Shown: positions 1 to 12,170 of the stretch, one piece after another | Layout of the letters: each line of letters begins with the position of its first letter | How positions within the stretch are numbered: the stretch's first letter is position 1 | Source: Enoplosus armatus | Taxonomy: Eukaryota > Chordata > Actinopteri > Centrarchiformes > Enoplosidae | DNA length: 64,000 bases | Direction of reading: 5' to 3' | Assembly (NCBI RefSeq): GCF_043641665.1 | Contig: NC_092183.1 | Span: forward strand, 20,749,001-20,813,000 | The notes under the pieces: generated by a model | Database searches by the model: none | What the model was told of the DNA's origin: nothing | The model's input: the letters and a program-made list of their open reading frames with translations, nothing else | Made by a program: the position numbers and the translations under genes

Positions 1-1114
1 CGTGACTTTGTCATTTAGTTTAGTCATCCCCCCGTGCTCCTTAAGCCTCCTATAAGCGGTCAGACTCCTCAGGCCAATACAGAACAGGCCTATTACTCTA
101 AATGATGAGTCACAGGTCTGCTGGCTGATTTCACTGAATTACAGGGGGATGATGGTGGTGGTGGTGGTGGTGGAGGGGGGTAGAGGGGTGTATGTGCCAG
201 TGGTAATTGCTCTGCATGCAAGATGGTGTGAGAGAGCACCGGAGCTGACACGCTCCACTTCCCTCGACGTAGTGATAGGACGTGTCATTCGGCACTTTGA
301 AAACGTACCACCGAGATCTACAGTAGAAGTCTGCCGCTCTCTGCTCCCACCTCCCACTCATTCTCTCCCTCTCTCTCTCTCTCTCTCTCCCTCTCTCCTT
401 TGTCTCCTCTTTCTTCCCTGCTCGCCTCTTCCTCTCTGCCCGCTATCTGTCAGCTCACCGCGCTCGGCTGCTCTCATCTTCCACGCAAACGTCTCGTGGT
501 GTGACAGTCATGTAAGCGAGTGGCTGCGAACCACAAAGGCCATCTCTGTCTTCCCTCTGAGTCTTGGCGATGACCCCGGCTGAGGTGTGGCCCTGCTCTG
601 CCTGCCAGCACCGGCCTCAACTCACAAGGCCCTTGCTCCTCGTCCCGGCTGCCCCGGCACCTGCCGCTCCCATCTTGCCTTGCATGTGCTTTGTGAAATA
701 TTTAGATACTCTTTGCTGAGGCAGTGGAAGAAAGCCAAGTCTCCGACCTGAATGCTCTCCTCAGTTATAGTTTCTCTTTTCCAGGTGCACGCCACATTCA
801 GTCCTCCACTGTAATTAAATCTATCCCCTGTCCCGGGTAGGAGCATAAATCATAATCTCCTCTTGGGCGCTCACGATGTGTCGCCGTCTTAGGCTGTCAC
901 TTCTTGTAATATTGTGGTGTGGTTTTAGATTTTTATGAAAAATGGCCTGAATTTGGCAAACAGCCACTAATACTGAGAACAATGAGTCATGTTACGACGT
1001 GCATATTAAAGGGGCGCTCCAGCAATTCAGTGCTGCGCTCCCATAAAGACGGGGGACGGGGATCTCTCTGTTTGCCAGATTAAAATGGTAGCGGCAGAGG
1101 CCAAGATATCCTTA

Positions 1115-1460
1115 ATTTTCAGCATGTTAGCATGCTAATATTTGCTAATTAGCACTAAATACAAAGTGCAGCCCAGGCTGATGGGAATGTGATTAGTTTT
1201 GCAGGTATTTGGCCATAATCCAACAAATTCCCTCAATCCTGAGGCCTGAGGGGAACATTAATGTCTGTACCAAATGTAATGGCAAAGCATCCAATAGTTG
1301 TGGAAACATTTGACTAAAATACAAAAATGTATCCTGACGAGGAAAAGAGAGCCAGGGGATCACCAGAGTCAGTAGGATTCGTCCTCTAAGGACCACGAAT
1401 GTCTGCGCAAAATGGAAAAACAGATTCATATGGCCATCCATTCATTTTTAGCCACACCGC
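1115..1460 (+). repeat. percomorph interspersed repeat, copy 1
   Basis: Reads from catgttagcatgctaat through gatgggaatgtgattag and ggggatcaccagagtcagta to atggctaaac. The same ordered phrases recur at 3200-3525 and, reversed, at 4555-5030. I recognise it as a very common non-coding repeat in percomorph fish introns; I cannot assign a family name. Ends are approximate. Confidence 0.7.
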
Positions 1461-3199
1461 TAACATGGCTAAACATTTTCATCTCAAGCCTTACCCGAGA
1501 TAACCCTGATGACATCATTAGGGTTATTTTTCGCAGACTTTGTAAAGAAGAGGAAGACATTATAGGGCTATTTGTACAGGCTGTGGAGTACTAAAACTGG
1601 CTTAAAGGTGTCAGGCAGAACTGTTGCTGCTGCATGGCAGCCAGGCTGAGAAAACAAGAGAAGAAGCTCTTTTTCTTCCTCTTGGCTGCTTTCGGCGCAA
1701 AACCCGAAGTGGCTAACGTTTAAACCGCCCAACTCACTCAGTGAAACCACAGCGCAGAGCCTAGTGGTCTGGAATTGTGGGGAAAGATGGAATATAGAAT
1801 GGTGTTTAGGGGGATGGGTGCGTGTTAGAGGGGAGAAGATGTAAAAAACATGGAAGACCCCCACTCCGCCACACACACACACACACACACACATCCCCGC
1901 CCCCTCCCATCTTTCCACTAAGCCCCCACCCCCTAAACAAACTCACACACATGCTGAAAGATGAATGTCCAACAAATGGAGGCAAGAGGTGAGTGAGGGC
2001 CCCGTATGAGAGGTGTATTGTGCAGCCAGGGCCTCCACCCCCCCCCCCCCACCCCCCCTCAGAGGCCAGTAATCAAGGGGGCCCAGTCGGCGGGACCAGG
2101 GGGGTCGGGGGTGGAATGGGGCAGTGGTGGCTGAGGAGGAGGCAGTTGCTGTCTCACTAGGATGTTATTTATTGGCCTACTTTGAATCTCCTGCTGCCTC
2201 CTGCACTCCCTGTCACTCCCATTGATCTTGTCCTGATCCGCCCCCACGGATGGCTCTGCAGACTCTCCTCCTCCTCTCCTCCTCCTCCTCCTCCTCTCTT
2301 CCTCTCATGATGTTCATGGTGTAAAAAGCCTTCTGCTCCTGGCGTGATGTCCACAGGGAACCGGGAGAGTGCTTTAGCATCACTTTAGCCCATTTGACTA
2401 CAGACAATGTATATGTTTAGGGTTGTTAAAGGTGAGTCATTGTTTAGCATGGCCTTGTCAATGGGATAAGCTGCATTTGCTCTGCACAGTCAGTGTGTGC
2501 TAAATAAAAATGGTGGGGGTCAATTCATAAGTCAGGATTATTGCTTGATTCTAGTGGGCTGCAATAGCGGTATCTAACATTGTGGCCAAAAAGTGAAAAT
2601 ATTGGGTGACGTAGGGCGCTAAGCACGCACCCGGTGTCCTCACTTCCAGACGTTTGTTGCATGAATTCCTCATCTCTCTCTCCCTCTCTCTCTCTCTCCT
2701 CTTGTCATCCCACTACTGTGAAATCTCTAAAACAGGTTTAAACCCCACCCCCACAAAACATCCTTTAAAAAAAAAAAAGCTAAGTATTATAACTGTTATG
2801 CATGACTAAAAGTGAACAGAGAGCATCACAAGCCACAAGTACAGAGCCAGGCATTTCGTACCACATGAAAAATCGGTTTTATTTTAGCAACAAATCTCTA
2901 CATCACTTTCTGCAAACACATCACGTGAAATCACCTCCACTACTTCGGGCTTGTTGCTGTGGGCATGTCAGTGCTTGTAAGCTTGTGAGCAGTTTTCTCC
3001 CTCGCAAACATTGGTGTAAATAATCAACTTACTGCTTTCTCCAATAATTCATGTAACTTGGTGCCAAACAGCACAATCTTGGAGGCAAAGGACATACAAA
3101 AGAGAGATCCCAGAAGCTACGATAACAATCTTCTCCACTTGTTCCAAACAGCAACAATGGAGAAGTGGCGGAGGTGATGTCAAGCAATTTGTTTGCTTG

Positions 3200-3525
3200 C
3201 CATGGGTCTTCACCGTGTTGCTAACCTTGGCATGCTAACATGCTCACAATTGTTGTTCACCATGTTAGATTAGCAATGTTAGCATGCTAATTAGCACTAG
3301 GGGAAAAGTCAGGGGATCACCAGAGTCCTTAGGATGGATAAGTGAAAACCTGCTGACCTGCTGGTGGCGCTAGATGGAAGGTCAGGGAATCACCAAAGTC
3401 AGTAGAACTCATCCTCTGGGGACAATGAATGTCATGGTAATCAAAAAATTGTTGAGATATTTCAGTCTGGAACAAAGTGGTGAAAATCAATATTGCCATT
3501 ATTACGGCCATGTGACTAAAAAACA
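3200..3525 (+). repeat. percomorph interspersed repeat, copy 2
   Basis: Shares gttagcatgctaattagcac, ggggatcaccagagtc, atcctctggggac and gttgagatatttcagtctgg with the family. It has an internal double version of the gtcaggg-atcacca phrase (3309 and 3383), as in longer family members. Confidence 0.7.
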
Positions 3526-4554
3526 CACTCAGAAACTCACAGTAAAGTCTGGTACAACAACAAACCGTGGTGGAACTTCAGGGCTGGCCTACAGAGAAGT
3601 ACATCTTTACACCTCTTACGTCCTACCAGGCTCTTGATATCCATTTATTTGTTTAACACATATTCAGTTGAACAAGTGAAATTTCAATTTATTGTGGAAT
3701 TCTGTACATGTGTATTATGTGCATCTTGTCAGGAGACGGTAAGACACGGCTGGACTGGACAGCTTCTCCATCAACTTTCCCACCTCCAGTGTGACCGTTT
3801 GAACAAGGTTCACATTGGTTTCCATGGGAATTAGGAGTTCAGTGCGGATTTGTGCGCCTAAGATAATATCCTGCACACAAACATAGGAATCCAAGCAGGT
3901 TTCCTCGGAGTGGTTTATCTTTGTTCTATCTGAACGTGCTTGGTACATGATAGATCTTTTTTTGCGGAATGCTGGGCCGCGCCTGGAATGTCCCGACCAT
4001 GATAGGAAACATGTGTGTGAGATGAGGAGGTTGGTCGGTTTGAGATAATGGAATTCACTGTCACATGTGTGCCTGGGGGGCCTCCTGTCAGGCATCTCAG
4101 GTACAACACATGGATCATACAAGTCATCTGCCTTTGCTCAATAAACCACTAAAGCCCCCTTTCGCGGTGTGCACTCCTCTGTGTAAATGTCACAGGGTGC
4201 GTGAGGGGCCTCACTTATACAGTACACCTACCCCAACATGCAGCACACACATGCTCCAAATACACACATTCCAACCACAAAAACCCGTGAAATACAACAT
4301 GGAGTCTGAGCAATGCAGAGGAACAGGGGTCATTAATCTGAGTGTTGTTATTCTGGTCTAACCGCATCCACAAATCCCACTTTGCCTCCCTGGACAGCCA
4401 AGCGGCCTGAGGATTCAGACGTGCAGACAAACTGTCTAATAACATCCCTGTTTCAACACACCTGGGAGGCATGCACATACAGTCGCAATGCTTCAGGCTA
4501 GGTGTGGTGTGGCTTTAGCTGCTGCAGAGATTAAGAACCAGCAATTTTCTCTTT

Positions 4555-5030
4555 TTTAGCCACGCTAGCGCCAGGGTTCTAGGGATAGCAATGTCGGTCC
4601 TCCACTTTGGTCCGGACTGAAATATCTTGACAAATGGATTAAATGTATTGTCACAACATTTTGTGCGGACGTTCATGGTTCCCAGAGGGTGTATCATGAC
4701 CATTTTGGTGATCCCTTGAGCTACCGCAATGTTGACATTTTTGTCTTGCTTTCTTAATGTCTTGACAATTATTGAATTGACTACCATCAAATTTGGCACA
4801 CACATTCATGCTCCCCTCAGTACGAATTGTAATAATAACCCAACTTTTAAATTTGTCCTATACTTTGGTTTATGACCAAATACCATTGGTTTTAGACCAA
4901 ATGTTAACACGCTAAACTAAGATGCTGTACATTGTCAACACTATACATGCTAAACATCAGCATGTTAGAATGTTGTGCATTTTGCTTGAAGCACTGCTGG
5001 GCTAGCGGCTAACAGCATAGCATTGAGCCT
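4555..5030 (-). repeat. percomorph interspersed repeat, copy 3, reverse orientation
   Basis: The reverse complement of the family: tttggtccggactgaaatat near the start (the mirror of atttcagtctggaccaaa), then tttggtgatccctt, atcaaatttggcacacacattcatg, and catgctaaacatcagcatgt near the end. It is the longest copy in the window. Confidence 0.7.
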
Positions 5031-5958
5031 TGTTAAATTACTGTGCTACATTAAGTATTAATTACAAGCAATCATGACCATTACATCCTCACATGCTCAT
5101 GTAACTCCTACTGTAAATTTCCATGCGCTGTGTTCGAATCAATCCACATTCAGCTCACTGTAGAGGCCCTATGGGGTTTCTGTGCATGGCATTATAGCTG
5201 ATCCATAATGTACTGGATCACCCATGGCTGTTGTGTGGCAGAGGCAGGCCGCGGTGCCCAAAACTTCCAGCCTGCGAGCACGTCGATAACGAGCAGCAGC
5301 CTCTCTGACAGAATCGTTTACTGCCTGGAGGGCATGGAGACGAAAGTGGAGTGTGCATGCCTGCCTCTAACCTACTTAAGCCTCATGCTGCACAAATGGA
5401 AGTGTTGATATGCAACATGAGATGTCCTGGTGGATTCCTGCCCGCAAGCAGACTGACCAGAATAAATGTGTACGATTAATGCCAGAGGAAGTGCGGACGC
5501 TGTTACTGTGTGTGTGTGTGTGTGTATATGTGTGGGTGTGTTTGCTTTATTCACTGCTTATGTCAGAATGTGATATTACTTAGTAAGCGTGTCTTATTGC
5601 AAATGATGCCTGCTTAGGCTGCTTAGTCTAGAATAGTGGCCAAAATGATGATCCAGATCGAGTCCTCTCTCCGTTTGTGCAGCAGTGTAGTGTAAACAAT
5701 GTGCAGGTATGAGAAAGAAAAACATGCAGGTTTCTGTGAGAGGGAAATGCTCCGGCTTGGGTGTGTGCTCCTGCTGTCAGCCGAGGAGCTATAGCATAGT
5801 TTCAGTGACTCCAGTTGGCTCCTTAATTCTATTTGCCTCTCAGGGGGAACCTCCCCCAAACCTCTCACACACATTTTTAGAGAGCTTTGTTGGGAGAGTG
5901 GGGGAGGGTGGGGGGTATGTACTCCCAGCTCCCACTGAGTCTGGACAAGACACATAAA

Positions 5959-5959
<1 letters not shown>

Positions 5960-6017
<58 letters not shown>
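5960..6017. repeat. (CA)29 microsatellite
   Basis: Pure CA dinucleotide run between ataaat and tgcaca. Confidence 0.97.
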
Positions 6018-6019
<2 letters not shown>

Positions 6020-6230
6020 CACAAGTACTACTATGTCATGAGGTGATGAGGTCCAGTATCTGGGCCGGGGGCCTCTTCTTTTGCCTTAAATGTTGGAAGG
6101 GGCTGAAAGTAAAGAAGGAGGAGGTGGGGAGACAGAAGTAGGGGGAGGGGTGACTTATTAGTTTGCACTCTTATTTGTACCTTTATTATTATTAGGGCCT
6201 TTTTACGTTTCATACATATAGTAATTTTAG

Positions 6231-6505
6231 TGCCTTAACGATTAGTCAATCAATCGATTAGTCTATTAGTTGATCAACAGAAAATGAATCGCCGACATCA
6301 TAATGGAGTAATCATTAAAGACCCTCATCAGACCTTTGAAACTGAATATCTTTGGGTTTTGGACTGTTGGTCAGACGAAACCAGCTGTTCGAAGCCATCG
6401 TCTTGGGCTTCTGGGACTTCTCTGACTTTTTATATACAAAACAATGAATCAATGAATCAAAACAAGATTAATCAATAATAAAAAAGAATCCTACATTGCA
6501 GCCCT
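6231..6505. repeat. MITE-like fish repeat with cgattagtc and gcagccct ends
   Basis: The left part (aacgattagtcaatcaatcg, then attagttgatcaacagaaaa) and right part (caagattaatcaataat, then ttgcagcccta) match a repeat common in percomorph genomes, whose interior contains the same gaatatctttgggttttgga phrase seen here at 6343-6362. It is probably non-autonomous; the left end is too diverged to show a target duplication. Confidence 0.6.
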
Positions 6506-6817
6506 AAAACACATCAGTACATACATATAAATGCTCACCTGTAAGGACCTTTACCACCTATGTTGGTATATTAACATCACATTATAGTAAATAGTCTAAT
6601 ACAGAGTAAATAAAACCATTACAGTTCGTCTGTGTATTAACAGAATAACAGAAGTTAAAAGTTAAAAGAAGTCAAAGCTTGTGGGGTTTTCCCCTCACTC
6701 CTTATACAGTCATAACGAACAATAAGTGAAATACAACACAGGTTCCACTTTCTGCCCAAAAATCTTTGATAACAGGTGATTTCCACAAAAATGATACATG
6801 TCATAGTTAGCATGTAC

Positions 6818-7031
6818 CTGTGTGTCCAAGCAGCCTCCTCCTGACCAAGTCTCTGCTCCACTGCTTGGTAGAGGCTGCCGGCCACAGACCCAGACACCAG
6901 CTGGGCTCAGAGGAGAGCAGCTCCCCGGCCAGGAAGTTACAGAGGGAGGCCCAGGCCGACAGAGCCACCAGCCAATGGAACGGCTCCTCCAAAACCGCTG
7001 AGTGGAAAGACTGCAGGGAGAAGTGGAGCCA
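6818..7031 (-). CDS. orphan coding exon on the minus strand, gene not recognised
   Basis: On the minus strand a 214-bp stretch lies between an acceptor (ctcccccacag, ending at 7032) and a donor (CACACAG then gtacat, at 6817). The frame stays open for 71 codons plus one base, from WLHFSLQSFHSAVLEEPFHW through LCNFLAGELL to VRRRLLGHT. The third codon positions are mostly G/C, unlike the AT-rich flanks, and the composition (many Trp, Leu, Ser) reads as a real helical protein segment. I do not recognise the family and found no neighbouring exon on either side. It may be one exon of a gene on the opposite strand with long introns, or a decayed relic. A plus-strand frame over the same bases looks like its shadow. 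Confidence 0.5.
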
Positions 7032-7974
7032 CTGTGGGGGAGGTGAAGTGAGGCTCGGAGGGAGGAGGAGGAGGAAATCATATTTTGTCTTAGCTGCAGT
7101 AGTCAACCTTGCACCTGAATGGCTACAAATCCTGTGCTGTGACATCAGAAAATTGTTCATATAACAAACTTTCATCTGTGAAACGTTTTTTTTTTTACTA
7201 TCCTTTTCAAAATGAAAATGTCATTTTTTCTGATTGGGCTGTTATTCTGTTTTTTTTTAAAAAGGCTCTTTGTAAAGACAGCCAGTCTGCGTCTGAGCTG
7301 TTTTTTTGCTGCTGTAGTGTTGTTGTGTGTCCAACAGCAGTGATGTCATGTCCTCTGCTTCCTTTACATTAGTAGTCAGGGCCTCTGGGAAGAAACGACA
7401 TGTTAGTTGTTTTTTTGGTTTAACTGACTTAAATATCACAATACAAGCACTGACAATTCAACTGATTTCAGTGCTTACACATCAACTGACAGTTCCACTG
7501 CTTTCATCTCTTATTGTTTAACTGAGAATTCCTCTGCTTTAAGGGATTACACTTTTACCTATCACACTTTGACTGTTTCAGTTTCTCTCAGTGCTTGAAT
7601 GTCAACTGAATCATCAAGTCCTTTCAACACTTTCACTTAACAAATACTTCAGCTTCACTCAGAGTTTGCATCTGAACTGTCACCTCGACGTTTTTCAGGA
7701 ATTCATCAACTTCATCATCATCAACTATCAGTGGCCCCCAGAGGATGAAAATTCACATAAGCCTACATCATCATACTTTCAGATCCTCATGTCTACAATG
7801 AAAGCACATGTCATTGTGACAGATAAGAAATCAAAGTAAATATTCCATCTTACCTTCTTTTCTAAGCCTCTGAGACAAAGTTGATTCAATTAAAAACTAC
7901 TCAGAATTTGGATCAGCTGTACACCAGAATATGTCAAGAGTTTAAGGAATTGTTTTATATCATATTATGTATTG

Positions 7975-8235
7975 ATCATTTTGGTCCAGACTGAAATACA
8001 TCAGCAACTATTTGATAGATTGCCATGAAAAGCAAATGCATGTGCAAATGTGCACAGATATTCATATAGATATTCATTAATTATTCATTAAATATAATTA
8101 TAATTAGTGCTAATTTGCATGTTAATACACTAAACTAAGATGGTAAACATTATACCTGCTAAATATTAGCATTGTTATTGTGTGCATGTTTGCATGCTGA
8201 TCTTAGCATTAGCTCAAAGCACCGCTGTGCCAAAG
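7975..8235 (-). repeat. percomorph interspersed repeat, copy 4, reverse orientation, degraded
   Basis: Begins ttttggtccagactgaaata and ends with the paired phrases catgttaatacactaaac, tgctaaatattagcattg and gcattagctcaaagcaccgc, in the same order as copy 3. The middle is lost or scrambled. Confidence 0.6.
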
Positions 8236-8528
8236 TACATCTGTAATGGCATGTGTTTGTTTTTGTTTTTTTTTAATCCAATTTATTACAGATATTAGTG
8301 ATTAGGTAGCATCGAATAGTACATGCTTTGAAACAAAACATTGCTCAATGCAATATGGTTTGAATGGATAAACTCAATTAGGAATATTTTATATATTTTT
8401 TGTAAATTCATATTTATTTTGTGTGCAGCTTTTGTCAATACTGTTGCTGATAAACAGTCATTGCAATAAAGTCACTGAAGTGTACATAGGGCGGAGGATG
8501 GGCAGTGCCTAGGAGTCTGCTCCCACCA

Positions 8529-8555
8529 CCACACAGACACACACACACACCCCCA

Positions 8556-8607
<52 letters not shown>

Positions 8608-8620
8608 ACACACACACACA
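8529..8620. repeat. (CA)n microsatellite, interrupted
   Basis: Two short CA runs flank a pure run from 8557 to 8605; interruptions are cccccat and ccc. Confidence 0.97.
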
Positions 8621-9180
8621 GACCATTGTGCAGCCTCCCTCAGAGGCACAGAGATCCATAAATCCTGTCACAGTTCCCAGACAGTGACAAGCCTGGCCTT
8701 TGCCTCTCTTCCATATCACCCATGACTCATCCAATGTACACAAAACTCAGGCTCACCTCGCCAGTTGTCTCTTCTTCTAATATCAACAGGGAACAAGCGA
8801 ATGTAAATATTTGATTAAATATGCATAAGCTGGGACCATGCCTGAGTCCTTCGGGTGGATCACACATGTTTGGTTTGTGAATGCGTTTGAGTGAGCGGCT
8901 TTATTGGAGAGATAGGAGGAAACAGGAAGAGAGAATGGGCTGACAGTTTGCCTGCTAAAACATGCATTCGTGGCCATGTTGGTATGTATAACATAACATA
9001 TAAATCTTTCCATTCTTCAGCACTGACACAAAGAATATTTTTTCAGCTGATGAGACTCACTAACGAAAAATGTGTCCCCCGATTTAACGACGGAACATTT
9101 AATCATGTGAGTTTTGAGTGTGCATGTCTGTATTTGATATTCTGCAGGTGACTTGAATTCTTGAGAACATGTGCGAAGTG

Positions 9181-9345
9181 TTAACCAGCTCTTGGAGCTT
9201 CCAGTGCCGGCTGACGCCACCTCAAAAGAGCGTCATTAATTAACATGCCATTATCAGAGCTGAATGCTGGCCGGGGGAGATTAATGCTGCGAGGAGCTGC
9301 TAGTGGATTAAAGGTCACATCCTGTGTGTTAATCACCCAGCACCC
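9181..9345. promoter_or_regulatory. possible conserved non-coding element upstream of ncor2
   Basis: A non-repetitive block with several ATTA-type homeodomain cores (cattaattaacatg, gagattaatgctg, gtggattaaagg) and balanced base composition between AT-rich flanks. No coding frame. The idea that it is a conserved enhancer is a guess from its look. Confidence 0.25.
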
Positions 9346-10889
9346 CTGACCCCTGGAAGGAAACACAGTAGAATGGGCACATTATTGCCACCTGGCTGGG
9401 CACCAATCATTACCAGGATCAAAATGAGGACTGTTCCTCTGAGCAGACACAGACAGTGAATGGATGGGATGGAGAGGAATAAAAGAGATGGGTGTACGTT
9501 TTTAGCGAAATAATGACAAGGAAGAGATGAAAGCGCAGGAGGGAGGTAGAGATGAACATGATAATTAAGATGCGACACGTGCAACGGTGATGTTAATACT
9601 TTTAGTTGTTTAAAATGGTTGTGAAGGTCATTGAGTGTGAAGGCAGCACCTGGAGCCACTGTTGTCAAGTTACACACCAGCGCAGAGGCAGGTGTGTCAG
9701 CAGAGGATATCATTATCATTGAGTTACTTCAAACAAAACAGTGAATGTGCATCTTACACGCCCCTTTCAGCACATACAGTGCATTGTTGGCCTCCTTCAC
9801 GGCCTCCTCTCCGTCTCTTATGGACATAAACACACAAAGACCCTATACAAGTCTGTTACTAACGCGTCACATTCTTGGTGTGAAAAGCCTTGAGGACTTT
9901 CCAAGGTGGATGGATTAATTTCTGGGTGTTCATGAGAAAAACGCTCGCAGGCTGGATCAGTGCTTCTATATCATATTTCTGCAGCCCACACACACCTCCC
10001 ACTCTCCCACATCTGACAAGAATCTCTCAGATCGGATGTGACTCACCAGCTCTGGCAGTCGAAGGCTAAATTCTTCTTCTGTTACTCTTACGATGACCAC
10101 TCAGCTCTTTCCACTGCCTTTATTTTTTATTTTTTTCTCTCGCAGTCAAACACAATGCACCCCAGCGTCTGATGTGTGTTGTCACAAAAAAACACACGCT
10201 GTTTTACAGGAATTTACGGTCAAAATGAGGTATTGATTATACTCACATGGACGCCATCTGACAGCTGTGGTGGTTTATTTCACATAAATCTGTGGCACAC
10301 ATATTATATCATCTGTTAAAAGGCATGACAAAAGTTGTTTCTGAAAACGCACCCCAAGTGTCGTCGTCCCTGTGCTGGAGGACAGAAGGCCAGGTCAGGT
10401 GGAAAAAGGAACATACACTGAGAATGCTCAGGGAGCCTTGTAGATGCTTACAGAGCGGTCTCTATTCTCAGGGGACCCTGTATTCCTGCATCAACGCTTT
10501 CCAGGATGCAGGCGCTTGGTTCACTGCTCGTTTGATGGACTATTTTCCCTCCTTCCCGAGCAGGGCTATGTACATTTTGACCTTGGTGTCAGCAGAGCCA
10601 GACAGAAGCTGCTGAATAGGATATCTCCCTCTTCCTCAAGGACGTATGCAGCAACATGCTCCTTTGTGTTTTATTCTGAGGATTCTGGAAAAGGCGTACT
10701 GAAATTTATTTCCAATAAAGCGTTTAATTTACACATTTACAGTGATATGTGTGATCTATTCTGTCCAAAATGTGCTCTATCCTATTGTAATGTATATGAC
10801 GTCTTTTTATTCTTGCACCATGTGTCAGTACGTAATGTAAAGGTGAAATGTCTACTGGATGTCATGGAGGCGGATGTTTGATACGCACA

Positions 10890-11045
10890 TATTTGGCTCA
10901 GGAGCTGGTGGAGACCAAAAACAGAGCTAGAAGGAGAGTTAATATTGCCTGGTGGCCAGAAACACAACTCCAAATGAATGCTAATGTTGCTCCATATCTG
11001 TTGAGTGTGCAAATAGACACCTGTGTGCTAACAAGTTCATCAACT
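10890..11045 (+). repeat. probable dispersed fish repeat fragment
   Basis: The phrases aacagagctagaaggagagt, ctggtggccagaaacacaac and ccaaatgaatgctaatgttg match, by memory, a widespread fish repeat usually found in introns. There is only one copy here, so this rests on recognition rather than self-comparison. Confidence 0.4.
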
Positions 11046-12113
11046 TAACAGAAAGAGGCGACAATCTATCAGTATTGTGTTTACAGCTTGTTTCCACTGC
11101 CCCAAGCGGCCAAAAACTCAGTTACTGTAGGCTTTATTTAAAATAAATGTCTATATATTTATTATAAAACCATTTCCATTAACGTGATTCTGTTTCTTTG
11201 CCTCAGAGAAATGATAAAAAAAACAAACAATAGAACATTTGATATTTTATTTGCATTCTGTATCACAGCCCAGTGACATCTGTGTGTCACCTGAGCCTTT
11301 AGAAGCATATGTATCGCACTTTGAGTTATTTGTCTCTTGTGTGCTACGTGGCCAAAACAAAATTATAAACCACTAATCTGCAGGGAGCGACAACACTGCA
11401 GAGGCACCTACTGCTGGGAGTGGAACTATTAAATCTGTGTAGCAGCGGAACAGCTTAAAAATAGCTCAGTCTTCCATTGTCCTCCTGTTTTGGGCTTGAG
11501 TCTTGGGCTACTGCAATTCACAGGAGAGCTTCAGCTGCCTGCCTGGAGACTCCTTCTACTTTTTTTTTTTTTTGACAGTGAGATGTAATCAGGTTGTCTG
11601 TTTGCTGACAGGCACGGCTGAGTACTGAGTGGGGAACTAAACTCTGAATGCCCCCACTAAGTCTCACTGTGTTGCCTCACAACACAGAGGAGATAGATGT
11701 CTGTGACGTAGCACAGTGTAGAGGCTTAGCTTTGAGGGGAGAGATTCAGTCAACTTCATTTTACCCTCTATAAAGCTAAAATGACCGTGCTTTTGCAGTC
11801 CAAACACCAGGATTTCTCCGAGGGCAAAGCTGGATTCTTCATATGATACAAGCAGGGCCCAATAGTGTGATTAAAGTCTAGCATTTGCTTAGCTGACACT
11901 GGAGCAGTTGGGGGGGGGGGGATAATGGGGACTCAGAGATGGGGAGTGATTGACAAGGATTTGATACTGTGTCTTTCTGTGGCATGTTTGTGTCGAGCTT
12001 CCTCCTTTCAGCCGTGCTGTTGAAAAGCCCTTCCCTCAGGGTGTCTTACTCAGTCTTCACACAGACACTGCCACAACCTTGTGATCTCACTGCAAAAAGC
12101 ACATGAAAGATCA

Positions 12114-12114
12114 C

Positions 12115-12167
<53 letters not shown>
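12114..12167. repeat. (CT)n(CA)n compound microsatellite
   Basis: CT units switch to CA units at about 12136 without a spacer. Confidence 0.95.

Positions 12168-12170
<3 letters not shown>

Larger units (their letters stand above)
1..6817. other. intergenic DNA, left part: microsatellites and interspersed repeats, no gene seen
   Basis: No exon with credible splice sites and coding composition was found. It holds three copies of a percomorph interspersed repeat (about 1115-1460, 3200-3525, 4555-5030), a repeat ending in gcagccct (6231-6505), and simple repeats: GGT at 148-173, CT at 363-398 and 2671-2700, CA at 1870-1893 and 5960-6017, C runs at 2038-2058, CTC at 2264-2298 and TG at 5507-5525. 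The GC-rich stretch 430-660 looks gene-like in composition but has no convincing frame. Confidence 0.6.

Noticed and set aside
5887..6141. Open frames across CA repeats (poly-Thr-His or poly-Cys-Val), also at 8435-8743 and 48693-49091
   Set aside because: They are produced by dinucleotide repeats that contain no stop codons. They have no coding composition outside the repeat; the 48693 frame merely includes true exon 6.
6820..7164. Plus-strand frame of 114 codons over the orphan exon
   Set aside because: It is the mirror of the minus-strand frame, which has proper splice sites and better codon use. The plus frame has no supporting signals.
10444..10881. 145-codon plus-strand frame
   Set aside because: Codon use is flat, it has no splice context or familiar motif, and part of it lies in repeat-like sequence.
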